Shown here one piece after another: positions 51,566-58,852 of a DNA stretch of 58,852 bases. A program made the position numbers and the translations under genes. The DNA comes from Oscillospiraceae bacterium (lineage in GTDB: Bacteria > Bacillota > Clostridia > UBA1212 > UBA1255). The stretch spans positions 1-58,852 of the forward strand of contig SVJB01000004.1 in NCBI GenBank assembly GCA_015069185.1, given 5' to 3'. Below the pieces are notes generated by a model. The model was not told the origin of the DNA. It did not search any database and saw only the letters and a program-made list of their open reading frames with translations. Every line of letters starts with the position of its first letter. The first letter of the stretch is position 1.

Positions 51566-53538
51566 TGTATGTAAACCGGATGCCTGATAATAAAATATCT
51601 GAATTTTATAACGGTAATGCAGATGACTGCTACAAGTTCTTTGGTAGTCATCTGCCATCTGAAATGGAAAATAAAGGTAATATATGTGAAAATACCGGTG
51701 TTTTTTTCAGATTATGGGCTCCGAATGCCTATAGTGTTAGCGTTGTAGGCACATTTAATAACTGGAACTCTGCCAAAGATCCTCTTTACAGAAGTGAAGA
51801 GGGCTTTTGGGAAGGTTTCGTACAAAATGCGAAGCAGGGAGATTTATACAAATACTGTATTACAGGCTGTGACATGCGGGTCAGATACAAGTCAGATCCA
51901 TATGCCTTCTATAGCGAACTAAGGCCCGGCACGGCTTCTGTAATATACAATATTGATGCACCATATCCTTGGTCTGATCATAAGTGGATAGACAAACGGT
52001 CACGTATAGACTGGCATCATTCTCCTATAAACATTTACGAACTTCATCTTGGCTCATGGAGACGCGGTAATATACAGGATATAGATTATGAAAAAGATTG
52101 GCAACAGGTAGAGGCGCGCAAGGCTGAGGAGCCGTTTCTGAATTATCGTGATATTGCAAAGCAGCTTGCTGCATACTGTCTTGAGATGCATTACACACAC
52201 GTAGAGGTCATGCCTGTGTCTGAACATCCGTTTGATGGATCATGGGGCTACCAGACTACAGGTTATTACTCCATTACAAGCAGATACGGCACACCGGACG
52301 ATTTTAAATACTTCGTAGATTATCTCCATAGTTTTGATATTGGCGTTATCGTTGATTGGGTCCCTGTACACTTCTGCAAAGACGAATTTGGGTTATATAA
52401 TTTTGATGGTAGCTATCTGTATGAATATAACTCAGAGCTTATGCGTGAAAATAAATTATGGGGCACCGCAAATTTTGATTTGGCCAAAGGAGAAGTTCAA
52501 AGTTTCTTAATATCTAATGCTGCATATTTCTTTAGAGAGTATCATATAGACGGTATAAGGGCTGATGCTGTAGTTAATCTTCTATATCTTGCATATGGAC
52601 AGCCGGAACATCTAAGACCACGTAATAAGTTTGGCGGAGAAGAGAACATTGATGGCATTAATTTTCTCCGTAAACTTAATGAAACAATATATAGAGACTT
52701 TGATAATCCAATGATGATAGCAGAGGATTCCAGTAGCTGGCCACTTGTCACAAGGCCCACTTACGTAGGTGGCCTGGGCTTTACATTTAAGTGGAACATG
52801 GGCTGGATGCATGATACTCTAGAGTATCTTGAGGTTGACCCGCTTTATAGAAAGTACTGTCATAATAAAATGAATTTTTCAATTATGTATGGCTTTGGTG
52901 AGAATTACATATTGCCATTATCTCATGATGAAGTAGTACACGGGAAGAAAACAGTACTTGATAAAATGCATGGCATATTAGAAGCTAAGTTTGATACTCT
53001 AAGGGCATATCTCACATACATGATAGCACATCCGGGTAAGAAGCTTACATTTATGGGTACAGAATTCGGTCAGATAATGGAATGGCGTTATTACGAGGAG
53101 CTCGAATGGAAGATGCTGATATATCCTAAACATGCAGGCCTTAAAACCTTTGTGTCAGAACTGAATTATCTGTATAAGACACAAAAATGTCTTTGGGAAT
53201 GTGATGACAAGTATGATAGCTTTGAATGGATAGATGCAGATAATTGCGATGAGAGTGTTTTCTCGTTTATAAGAAAATCTAAGGACCCCAAAGATTTTCT
53301 TGTGGTGGTATGTAATTTCACACCGATAAGGCGACAAGGTTTCTGCGTCGGAGTGCCACGTTTTGCAGACTATTTTGAGATTTTAAATAGTAACCTCACA
53401 AGATTTGGCGGTATTGATGAGCCTTGTGAGAAAATAATCAGGCCCAGGCCTGAAGGAAAGAATAATAAGCCTTTTCACCTGCAAATAGATTTGCCGGGGA
53501 ATAGTGCTGTTATATATAAACCAATATTTAGGAAATAA
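51565..53538 (+). CDS. glgB: 1,4-alpha-glucan branching enzyme
   Basis: 657 residues. An N-terminal CBM48 (FRLWAPNAYSVSVVGTFNNW) is followed by the GH13 barrel: DWVPVHF, the nucleophile region IDGIRADAV, the acid/base glutamate in MIAEDSSSWP, and LPLSHDEVVHGK. A C-terminal all-beta domain ends the protein. It makes alpha-1,6 branches in glycogen. The start overlaps the MutS-like stop by one base, and glgC follows 12 bp downstream. Confidence 0.96.
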   Translation: MYVNRMPDNKISEFYNGNADDCYKFFGSHLPSEMENKGNICENTGVFFRLWAPNAYSVSVVGTFNNWNSAKDPLYRSEEGFWEGFVQNAKQGDLYKYCITGCDMRVRYKSDPYAFYSELRPGTASVIYNIDAPYPWSDHKWIDKRSRIDWHHSPINIYELHLGSWRRGNIQDIDYEKDWQQVEARKAEEPFLNYRDIAKQLAAYCLEMHYTHVEVMPVSEHPFDGSWGYQTTGYYSITSRYGTPDDFKYFVDYLHSFDIGVIVDWVPVHFCKDEFGLYNFDGSYLYEYNSELMRENKLWGTANFDLAKGEVQSFLISNAAYFFREYHIDGIRADAVVNLLYLAYGQPEHLRPRNKFGGEENIDGINFLRKLNETIYRDFDNPMMIAEDSSSWPLVTRPTYVGGLGFTFKWNMGWMHDTLEYLEVDPLYRKYCHNKMNFSIMYGFGENYILPLSHDEVVHGKKTVLDKMHGILEAKFDTLRAYLTYMIAHPGKKLTFMGTEFGQIMEWRYYEELEWKMLIYPKHAGLKTFVSELNYLYKTQKCLWECDDKYDSFEWIDADNCDESVFSFIRKSKDPKDFLVVVCNFTPIRRQGFCVGVPRFADYFEILNSNLTRFGGIDEPCEKIIRPRPEGKNNKPFHLQIDLPGNSAVIYKPIFRK

Positions 53539-53550
53539 GGAGATGTTTAT

Positions 53551-54696
53551 ATGGCAAAGAAAAATATTGTTGCAATGATTCTGGCCGGTGGACAAGGAAG
53601 CAGGCTGGGACTTATGACAAAGAGAATGGCAAAGCCGGCAGTGCCTTTTGGCGGAAAGTACAGAATAATTGATTTTGCACTGAGTAACTGCTCGAATTCA
53701 GGTATTGATACTGTAGGTATTCTGACACAGTACAAGCCTCAGGTTCTCAATTCACATATAGGCATCGGCACACCGTGGGATTTAGACCGTGTTCATGGCG
53801 GTATTGCGATATTGCCACCATACATGACTGAGGCCGGCGGCGACTGGTATAAGGGCACTGCTAATGCCGTTTATCAGAATATGAATTTCCTTGATGAATA
53901 TAATCCTGAGTATGTGCTCATGCTTTCCGGTGACCATATTTATAAAATGGATTACAGAATAATGCTCAAAGCGCATAAGAAGAATAAAGCAGATGCTACT
54001 ATCGCTGTAATTGATGTGCCGTTAGATGAGGCATCACGTTTTGGTATTATGAACACTGATGAGAACATGCAGATTACAGAATTTGAAGAGAAACCAAAGC
54101 AGCCTAAGAGTACACTTGCATCTATGGGTATTTACATATTTTCATATCAGAAGCTAAGAAAATATCTTATAGAGGACGCGCAGAATCCTAACTCTGACTA
54201 CGATTTTGGCAAGAATATTATTCCAAATATGCTTAATAACGGTGAAAAGCTCTTTGCTTACCGCTTTGAGGGCTATTGGAAAGATGTTGGTACTATTGAG
54301 AGCTATTGGGAAACCAGTATGGATCTTCTTGACCCTGATAATGATGCAAGAATATATGATAATGAGTGGAAGATTTTCACAGATACTGAATCAAGATCAT
54401 CTCAGTATATCGGTGTCGGAGCATCATTAGAGAACTCTATTATATCAGAAGGCTGTATTATAAACGGAACAGTAATCAATTCTATTATTTTCCCGAATGT
54501 TACTATAGGAAAGAATACGAGAGTTGAGAATTCTATAATTATGAGTGGCTGTAAGATTTGCGACGATGTTATAGTAAGTAAGAGTATTCTATTGGATAAT
54601 GTTGTGGTAAAGGATCATAACGTAGTAGGAAACGGAAAAGATATTGCTTTGATTGAGAGCTACCGTGTTATTGAGACACAAGGCACTATGGCATAA
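53551..54696 (+). CDS. glgC: glucose-1-phosphate adenylyltransferase, catalytic subunit
   Basis: 381 residues. The nucleotide-binding motif [20 protein letters not shown] (residues 11-30) with the catalytic arginine and lysine is intact, as are [10 protein letters not shown] and the GDHIYKMDY metal-binding block. The C-terminal left-handed beta-helix carries hexapeptide repeats. It makes ADP-glucose, the committed step of glycogen synthesis. AAGGAG precedes the ATG. It probably forms a heterotetramer with GlgD. Confidence 0.96.
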   Translation: MAKKNIVAMILAGGQGSRLGLMTKRMAKPAVPFGGKYRIIDFALSNCSNSGIDTVGILTQYKPQVLNSHIGIGTPWDLDRVHGGIAILPPYMTEAGGDWYKGTANAVYQNMNFLDEYNPEYVLMLSGDHIYKMDYRIMLKAHKKNKADATIAVIDVPLDEASRFGIMNTDENMQITEFEEKPKQPKSTLASMGIYIFSYQKLRKYLIEDAQNPNSDYDFGKNIIPNMLNNGEKLFAYRFEGYWKDVGTIESYWETSMDLLDPDNDARIYDNEWKIFTDTESRSSQYIGVGASLENSIISEGCIINGTVINSIIFPNVTIGKNTRVENSIIMSGCKICDDVIVSKSILLDNVVVKDHNVVGNGKDIALIESYRVIETQGTMA

Positions 54697-54714
54697 GAAA
54701 GGGGAGGAAATAAC

Positions 54715-55833
54715 ATGTTAAAAGATTATATGGCTATTTTGAATTTGGCTGAGAACGAGAATCATATAAGGAGTCTGACAGCAAACAGACCGATAGCATC
54801 ACTTCCTCTGGGCTCCAGATACAGAGTAATCGACTTTATGCTTTCTAATTTTGTAAATTGCGGCATTAAGAATGTAGGTATTTTCAGTAAATCCAATTCA
54901 AGATCACTTATGGACCATATCGGAGACGGTAAGCCTTGGGATCTGAACAGAAAGATTGACGGTGTTTTCCTTTTTCACCATGCATTAGGTGACTTTGTGG
55001 GAGGAGATACAAAAGTTCTGAAGAATAATATGGAATATTTTTACAGAAGTAAGAGTAAGAATGTTATCCTGGCATCATCTTATATGATATGCAATATGGA
55101 TCTGACAAAGGTTGTTGATGCCCATGAACAATCCGGAAAAGAGATTACTGTTGTGTATACAAAGACACAGGAGGCAGATAAGAAATTTGTAAATTGTTAC
55201 ACCCTTGATGTAGAGGAAGAAACAGGTCTGCTCAAGAGTGTTGGTAAGAATGCAGGTGTTGAGAAAGACGCGAATATATGTATGGAAATATTTGTAATGT
55301 CAAAAGAAAAGCTTGTGAGTCTTATTTATAATTGTGCTAAGAAGATCAATGAACATAATATATATAATATTTTATTTGATGAGCTGGCAAACATAGATAT
55401 TAATACATATTATTACGATGGATTTGTTTCATGTATCAATACAGTTGCTGCTTATTATGAAACAAATATGAAAATGCTTGATCTTGATGTTAGTAATCAG
55501 CTTTTCAGATTGACAGACAGACCAATTTATACGAAAATAAAGGACGAACCACCTACGCAGTACATCAAGGGCTGCCATGTTGAGAATGTGCTGATTGCTG
55601 ACGGTTGTGTTATCGAGGGAAATATTAAGAATTCACTTATCGGCAGATATGTTGATGTAGAGGAGGGTGCAGAGGTTAGCGATTGCATAATCCTGCAGAA
55701 CATCAGAATTCACAAAGGTGCCAAGTTATCACACGTTATTGTAGATAAGAATGTAGATATTGAACCTGATACGATATTAAAGGGTAATAAAGTATTTCCT
55801 CTTGTAATCGAAAAGAAAAATCTTGTTAAGTGA
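54715..55833 (+). CDS. glgD: glucose-1-phosphate adenylyltransferase, regulatory subunit
   Basis: 372 residues, related to GlgC (SRYRVIDFMLSNFVNCGI and C-terminal beta-helix) but without the glycine-rich AGGxGxRL nucleotide loop: the N-terminus reads MLKDYMAILNLAENENHIRS. This is the usual state of GlgD in Clostridia and Bacilli, where it raises the activity of GlgC. An AGGGGAGG site precedes the ATG and the next gene starts 8 bp after its stop. Confidence 0.94.
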   Translation: MLKDYMAILNLAENENHIRSLTANRPIASLPLGSRYRVIDFMLSNFVNCGIKNVGIFSKSNSRSLMDHIGDGKPWDLNRKIDGVFLFHHALGDFVGGDTKVLKNNMEYFYRSKSKNVILASSYMICNMDLTKVVDAHEQSGKEITVVYTKTQEADKKFVNCYTLDVEEETGLLKSVGKNAGVEKDANICMEIFVMSKEKLVSLIYNCAKKINEHNIYNILFDELANIDINTYYYDGFVSCINTVAAYYETNMKMLDLDVSNQLFRLTDRPIYTKIKDEPPTQYIKGCHVENVLIADGCVIEGNIKNSLIGRYVDVEEGAEVSDCIILQNIRIHKGAKLSHVIVDKNVDIEPDTILKGNKVFPLVIEKKNLVK

Positions 55834-55841
55834 GGTATGTA

Positions 55842-57275
55842 ATGAAAATATTATTTGTTTCTACTGAAGTTCACCCGTTTATAAAAACAGGTGGTCTTGC
55901 TGATGTTGCATATGCACTGCCTAAGGCATTGCGCGCTGCAGGCGTAGATGTGAGAGTTATATTACCAAAATACGGTGATATATCAGAAAACTTCACATCA
56001 AAAATGAATCATATTGCATCATATGGTGTTAAGGTTGGCTGGAGAAATCAGTATTGTGGTCTCGAATATCTTAATTATGAAGATGTGCCTGTCTATTTTA
56101 TTGATAATGAATATTATTTCAAGCGTCCCGGCTGTTATGGTTTCTATGATGATGGTGAGAGATTTGCATATTTTTGTAGAAGTGTTATGGAGTCAGTTTG
56201 CTATATGGATGATTTCTATCCTGATATTATCCATTGCAATGATTGGCATACAGGCATGATTCCATTGTATCTTAAAGATGTTTATTTTGAAAAGCCGGAA
56301 TTTGCAGGCACCAAGTCAGTATTTACTATTCACAATTTGCAATATCAGGGCAAATTTTCACCGGCGATTATTGAAGATCTGCTGGGCCTTAATCCCGGAT
56401 ATTATACTGAGGATAAAATAAAATACAATGATTGTGTTTCGTTTATGAAAGCAGGTATTGTTTACGCAGATAAGGTGACTACTGTAAGTGAGACATATGC
56501 TAAGGAAATTCAGACTCAATATTTTGGAGAAGGTCTTGATGGTTTACTTACTGCAAATTCACATAAACTTGTAGGTATATTAAATGGCATTGATTACGAT
56601 ACACATAGTCCAAAGCTGGATAAGAATCTGGCCATGAATTTTACATCCAGATCTATAGGCAGAAAAGCTGTCAATAAGGCTGATTTACAAAAAGCAGTAG
56701 GATTGCCCGTGAATCCAGATGTACCTGTTGTGGGTATGATAACCAGACTTGTCAGACAGAAAGGTATTGATCTTGTTACATGCGTTATGGAAGAAATATT
56801 AAAGCTTGATTTACAGTTTGTGATTCTTGGCACCGGAGATACAGATTATCAGGATTTCTTTGAGTATTACGCGTACTCATATCCGGGAAAAATTGCTGCG
56901 TGCATGAAGTTTGATAACAGCTTGGCTTCTAAGATATATGCAGGCTCTGATTTGTTCTTGATGCCTTCACTGTTTGAACCCTGCGGACTCAGTCAGATTA
57001 TATCTATGTCATATGGCACTTTGCCTTTGGTTCGTGAGACCGGCGGCCTTAAAGATACTGTGATTCCTTATAACGAATATACAGGAGAGGGTAACGGATT
57101 CTCTTTTGCAAATTATAATGCACATGAGATGTTAAATGTGTTACAATATGCACTTGTGCAGTTTGAAAATAAGGAAGTTTGGACAAAACTGGTTAAAAGT
57201 GCAATGAACACACGTTACGGCAGAGAACGACAAGCAAAGGCTTACATGGCTGTATATAATGAATTGATAGGTTAA
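55842..57275 (+). CDS. glgA: glycogen synthase (ADP-glucose)
   Basis: 477 residues from the ATG at 55842; a GTG at 55830 sits over the ribosome site and is rejected. GT5 glycosyltransferase with the N-terminal K-T-G-G-L-A-D motif (FIKTGGLADVAYALP), the acceptor-side motif CNDWHTGM, and the C-terminal E-x7-E region (PSLFEPCGLSQIISM). It extends alpha-1,4 chains from ADP-glucose. Fourth enzyme of the glycogen operon. Confidence 0.96.
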   Translation: MKILFVSTEVHPFIKTGGLADVAYALPKALRAAGVDVRVILPKYGDISENFTSKMNHIASYGVKVGWRNQYCGLEYLNYEDVPVYFIDNEYYFKRPGCYGFYDDGERFAYFCRSVMESVCYMDDFYPDIIHCNDWHTGMIPLYLKDVYFEKPEFAGTKSVFTIHNLQYQGKFSPAIIEDLLGLNPGYYTEDKIKYNDCVSFMKAGIVYADKVTTVSETYAKEIQTQYFGEGLDGLLTANSHKLVGILNGIDYDTHSPKLDKNLAMNFTSRSIGRKAVNKADLQKAVGLPVNPDVPVVGMITRLVRQKGIDLVTCVMEEILKLDLQFVILGTGDTDYQDFFEYYAYSYPGKIAACMKFDNSLASKIYAGSDLFLMPSLFEPCGLSQIISMSYGTLPLVRETGGLKDTVIPYNEYTGEGNGFSFANYNAHEMLNVLQYALVQFENKEVWTKLVKSAMNTRYGRERQAKAYMAVYNELIG

Positions 57276-57290
57276 TCGGGGGATAATAAG

Positions 57291-58852
57291 TTGAATATCA
57301 GTAAAGAAAATTTTATTAACGACTATAAACGTAAGATGATTTCCATGTATCAGGTATCTGTAGAGGATGCGCCTGACATGGTTAAGTATATGACGTTGGG
57401 TGCCACTATAAGAGACTACATGTCATATGACTGGCATGAAACGCAGATGGAATATGACAAGAGTAAGACTAAGAAGGTCTACTATTTCTCAATGGAGTTC
57501 CTTATTGGAAGACTAATGGATTCTGCGCTTATTAATCTTGGTATCAAGGATGTTGTAGAGGAGGGTCTTAATGAACTGGGTATTGACCTTGCCCAAATGG
57601 AAGAAATAGAGCCGGATGCAGGTCTCGGTAACGGCGGACTTGGCAGACTTGCTGCCTGCTTTATGGACTCGATGGCATCTATCGGAGTCCCTGGTGTTGG
57701 TATTGGTCTTCGCTATAGATACGGCCTTTTTAAACAGCAGATTATAAATGGTTATCAGATTGAGAGTCCTGATGATTGGCTCAAGATTGCCAATGTTTGG
57801 GAGACTCGTCGAGATAACGAAGCTTGCATGGTAAAGTTTGGCGGCACCTGCAATACATATTGGGGTGACGACGGTAAGATGTATGTATCATATACCGACT
57901 ACGAGCCTATTCTGGCGGTTCCGTATGATATGCCAGTTCCAGGGTATAAGAACGGCGTGGTAAACACTCTTAGATTGTGGAGTGCAGAGACCGGCGGAGT
58001 TGGTTTTGACTTTGCTACATTTAGCCGCGGCGACTTTGAGAAGGCAATTGAGAGTCAATCTGCTGCAAATTCTATTACAAGTGTGCTTTATCCTGATGAC
58101 TCTACTGCACGCGGTAAGCTGCTTCGCTTAAAGCAAGAGTACTTTTTCACCAGTGCAGGAATACAAAGTATTATCAATCAGGCTAAGAAAAACGGCGTAG
58201 ACCTGTACGAACTGGATAAATACGTTGCGATTCATATTAATGACACACACCCGGCCCTGGCTGTACCGGAGCTGATGCGTATACTGATGGATGAAAACGG
58301 AATGTCATGGGAGGACAGCTGGAATATTACTGTGAAAACTCTTGGCTATACTAACCATACTATCTTAGCTGAGGCACTGGAAAAGTGGAATGTAAATGTA
58401 TTCAAGCATCTGCTTCCAAGAGTATATATGATTGTAGAGGAAATAAACAGACGTTTCTGCTCCGACCTTCAAAATAAATATGGTGGGGATTGGAATAAGG
58501 TAAGCCGCATGTCCATCATTCAGGACGGTGTTGTTAAGATGGCACACCTGGCAATTGTTGGTAGCCACAGCGTAAATGGCGTAGCAAAGCTCCATACTGA
58601 TATTTTGAAGGAACAAGAGCTCAGTGATTTTCACCAATTCTATGAAGGAAAGTTTAATAATAAAACAAACGGTATTACTCATAGACGTTGGCTTATGCAG
58701 GCAAATCCGGAACTTGCCACTCTCATAGACAATACAATTGGTACTTCTTGGCAGAAAATGCCTCTTGACCTTAAGAAATTACGTAAATATGAAAATGATG
58801 CAGCCTTCATTGATAGCTGCGCTCAGGTAAAACAGCACAACAAAGAGAGACT
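57291..58852 (+). CDS. glgP: glycogen/starch phosphorylase, 3' partial
   Basis: About 520 residues visible, TTG start at 57291 with GGGGG upstream; the frame runs off the window. GT35 family: FSMEFLIGRLM, PDAGLGNGGLGRLAACFMDS, RYRYGLFKQ, and HINDTHPALAVPELMR are all conserved. The pyridoxal-phosphate lysine lies in the missing C-terminal part. It releases glucose 1-phosphate from glycogen. Its place behind glgA puts synthesis and breakdown in one transcript. Confidence 0.95.
   Translation, partial: MNISKENFINDYKRKMISMYQVSVEDAPDMVKYMTLGATIRDYMSYDWHETQMEYDKSKTKKVYYFSMEFLIGRLMDSALINLGIKDVVEEGLNELGIDLAQMEEIEPDAGLGNGGLGRLAACFMDSMASIGVPGVGIGLRYRYGLFKQQIINGYQIESPDDWLKIANVWETRRDNEACMVKFGGTCNTYWGDDGKMYVSYTDYEPILAVPYDMPVPGYKNGVVNTLRLWSAETGGVGFDFATFSRGDFEKAIESQSAANSITSVLYPDDSTARGKLLRLKQEYFFTSAGIQSIINQAKKNGVDLYELDKYVAIHINDTHPALAVPELMRILMDENGMSWEDSWNITVKTLGYTNHTILAEALEKWNVNVFKHLLPRVYMIVEEINRRFCSDLQNKYGGDWNKVSRMSIIQDGVVKMAHLAIVGSHSVNGVAKLHTDILKEQELSDFHQFYEGKFNNKTNGITHRRWLMQANPELATLIDNTIGTSWQKMPLDLKKLRKYENDAAFIDSCAQVKQHNKER

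Overview
The window looks like chromosomal DNA of a low-GC, Gram-positive anaerobe of the class Clostridia, probably a gut or rumen commensal. The signs are strong AGGAGG-type ribosome binding sites, frequent TTG and GTG starts, a glycogen operon carrying both glgC and glgD, an oxygen-sensitive sulfatase/radical-SAM maturase pair, Gram-positive lipoprotein and surface-protein signals, and LexA boxes of the Bacillus/Clostridium type (CGAAC-N4-GTTCG). The species cannot be named from the sequence alone.

Layout. 1-2.9 kb: the end of an IS3-family element abutting the 3' part of an rhs gene, then a small membrane protein that may be its immunity partner. 3-6.8 kb: a three-gene operon (anchored metallophosphoesterase, SDR epimerase, flavodoxin/ferredoxin EFR1 protein). 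6.8-8.7 kb: a divergent SOS pair, dinB and an SRAP (yedK-like) gene, sharing a control region with three LexA boxes. 8.7-10.5 kb: a GH78-like glycosidase whose promoter spacer contains 13 consecutive T. 10.5-14.8 kb: an AraC regulator, a surface protein with PTEKPAD repeats, a small heat-shock protein, an NlpC/P60-type wall hydrolase and a histidine phosphatase. 14.8-24.3 kb: two glycerophosphodiester phosphodiesterase-like proteins, a sulfatase, a LysR regulator, two large surface proteins and, on the other strand, the anaerobic sulfatase maturase. 24.3-25.3 kb: decayed gene remnants. 25.4-28.4 kb: an XRE-HTH/PfkB-kinase fusion, a mannitol-1-phosphate-dehydrogenase-like enzyme and a Phd/ParE toxin-antitoxin pair.

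28.5-46.6 kb is a polysaccharide-utilisation-like locus. It starts from two divergent promoters, each followed by a TGTAAGCG-type operator. It encodes a deacetylase, NPCBM surface and lipoproteins, two GQSN (SASA-type) esterases (one exported, one cytosolic), a GH36 alpha-galactosidase-like enzyme, a Gfo/Idh/MocA oxidoreductase, three parallel-beta-helix proteins in different compartments, a xylose-isomerase-like barrel, an HpcH/HpaI aldolase, a D-2-hydroxyacid dehydrogenase, a metallo-beta-lactamase-fold hydrolase and a LacI regulator. The set suggests extracellular binding and de-esterification of a decorated glycan, uptake by a transporter not encoded here, and intracellular conversion through an isomerase/aldolase/dehydrogenase route. 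46.7-49.7 kb holds an aldehyde dehydrogenase, mntP and a J-domain-like membrane protein. 49.7 kb to the end is a glycogen operon: a MutS-family ATPase, then glgB-glgC-glgD-glgA-glgP, with glgP cut by the window edge.

The least described items are the surface-protein trio with shuffled domains, the LacI/CcpA-operated glycan locus with enzyme pairs split between compartments, the poly-T promoter, the palindrome over a ribosome binding site, the HTH-sugar kinase fusion and the MutS-like gene heading the glycogen operon. All functional calls are from motifs read by eye; no database search was run.
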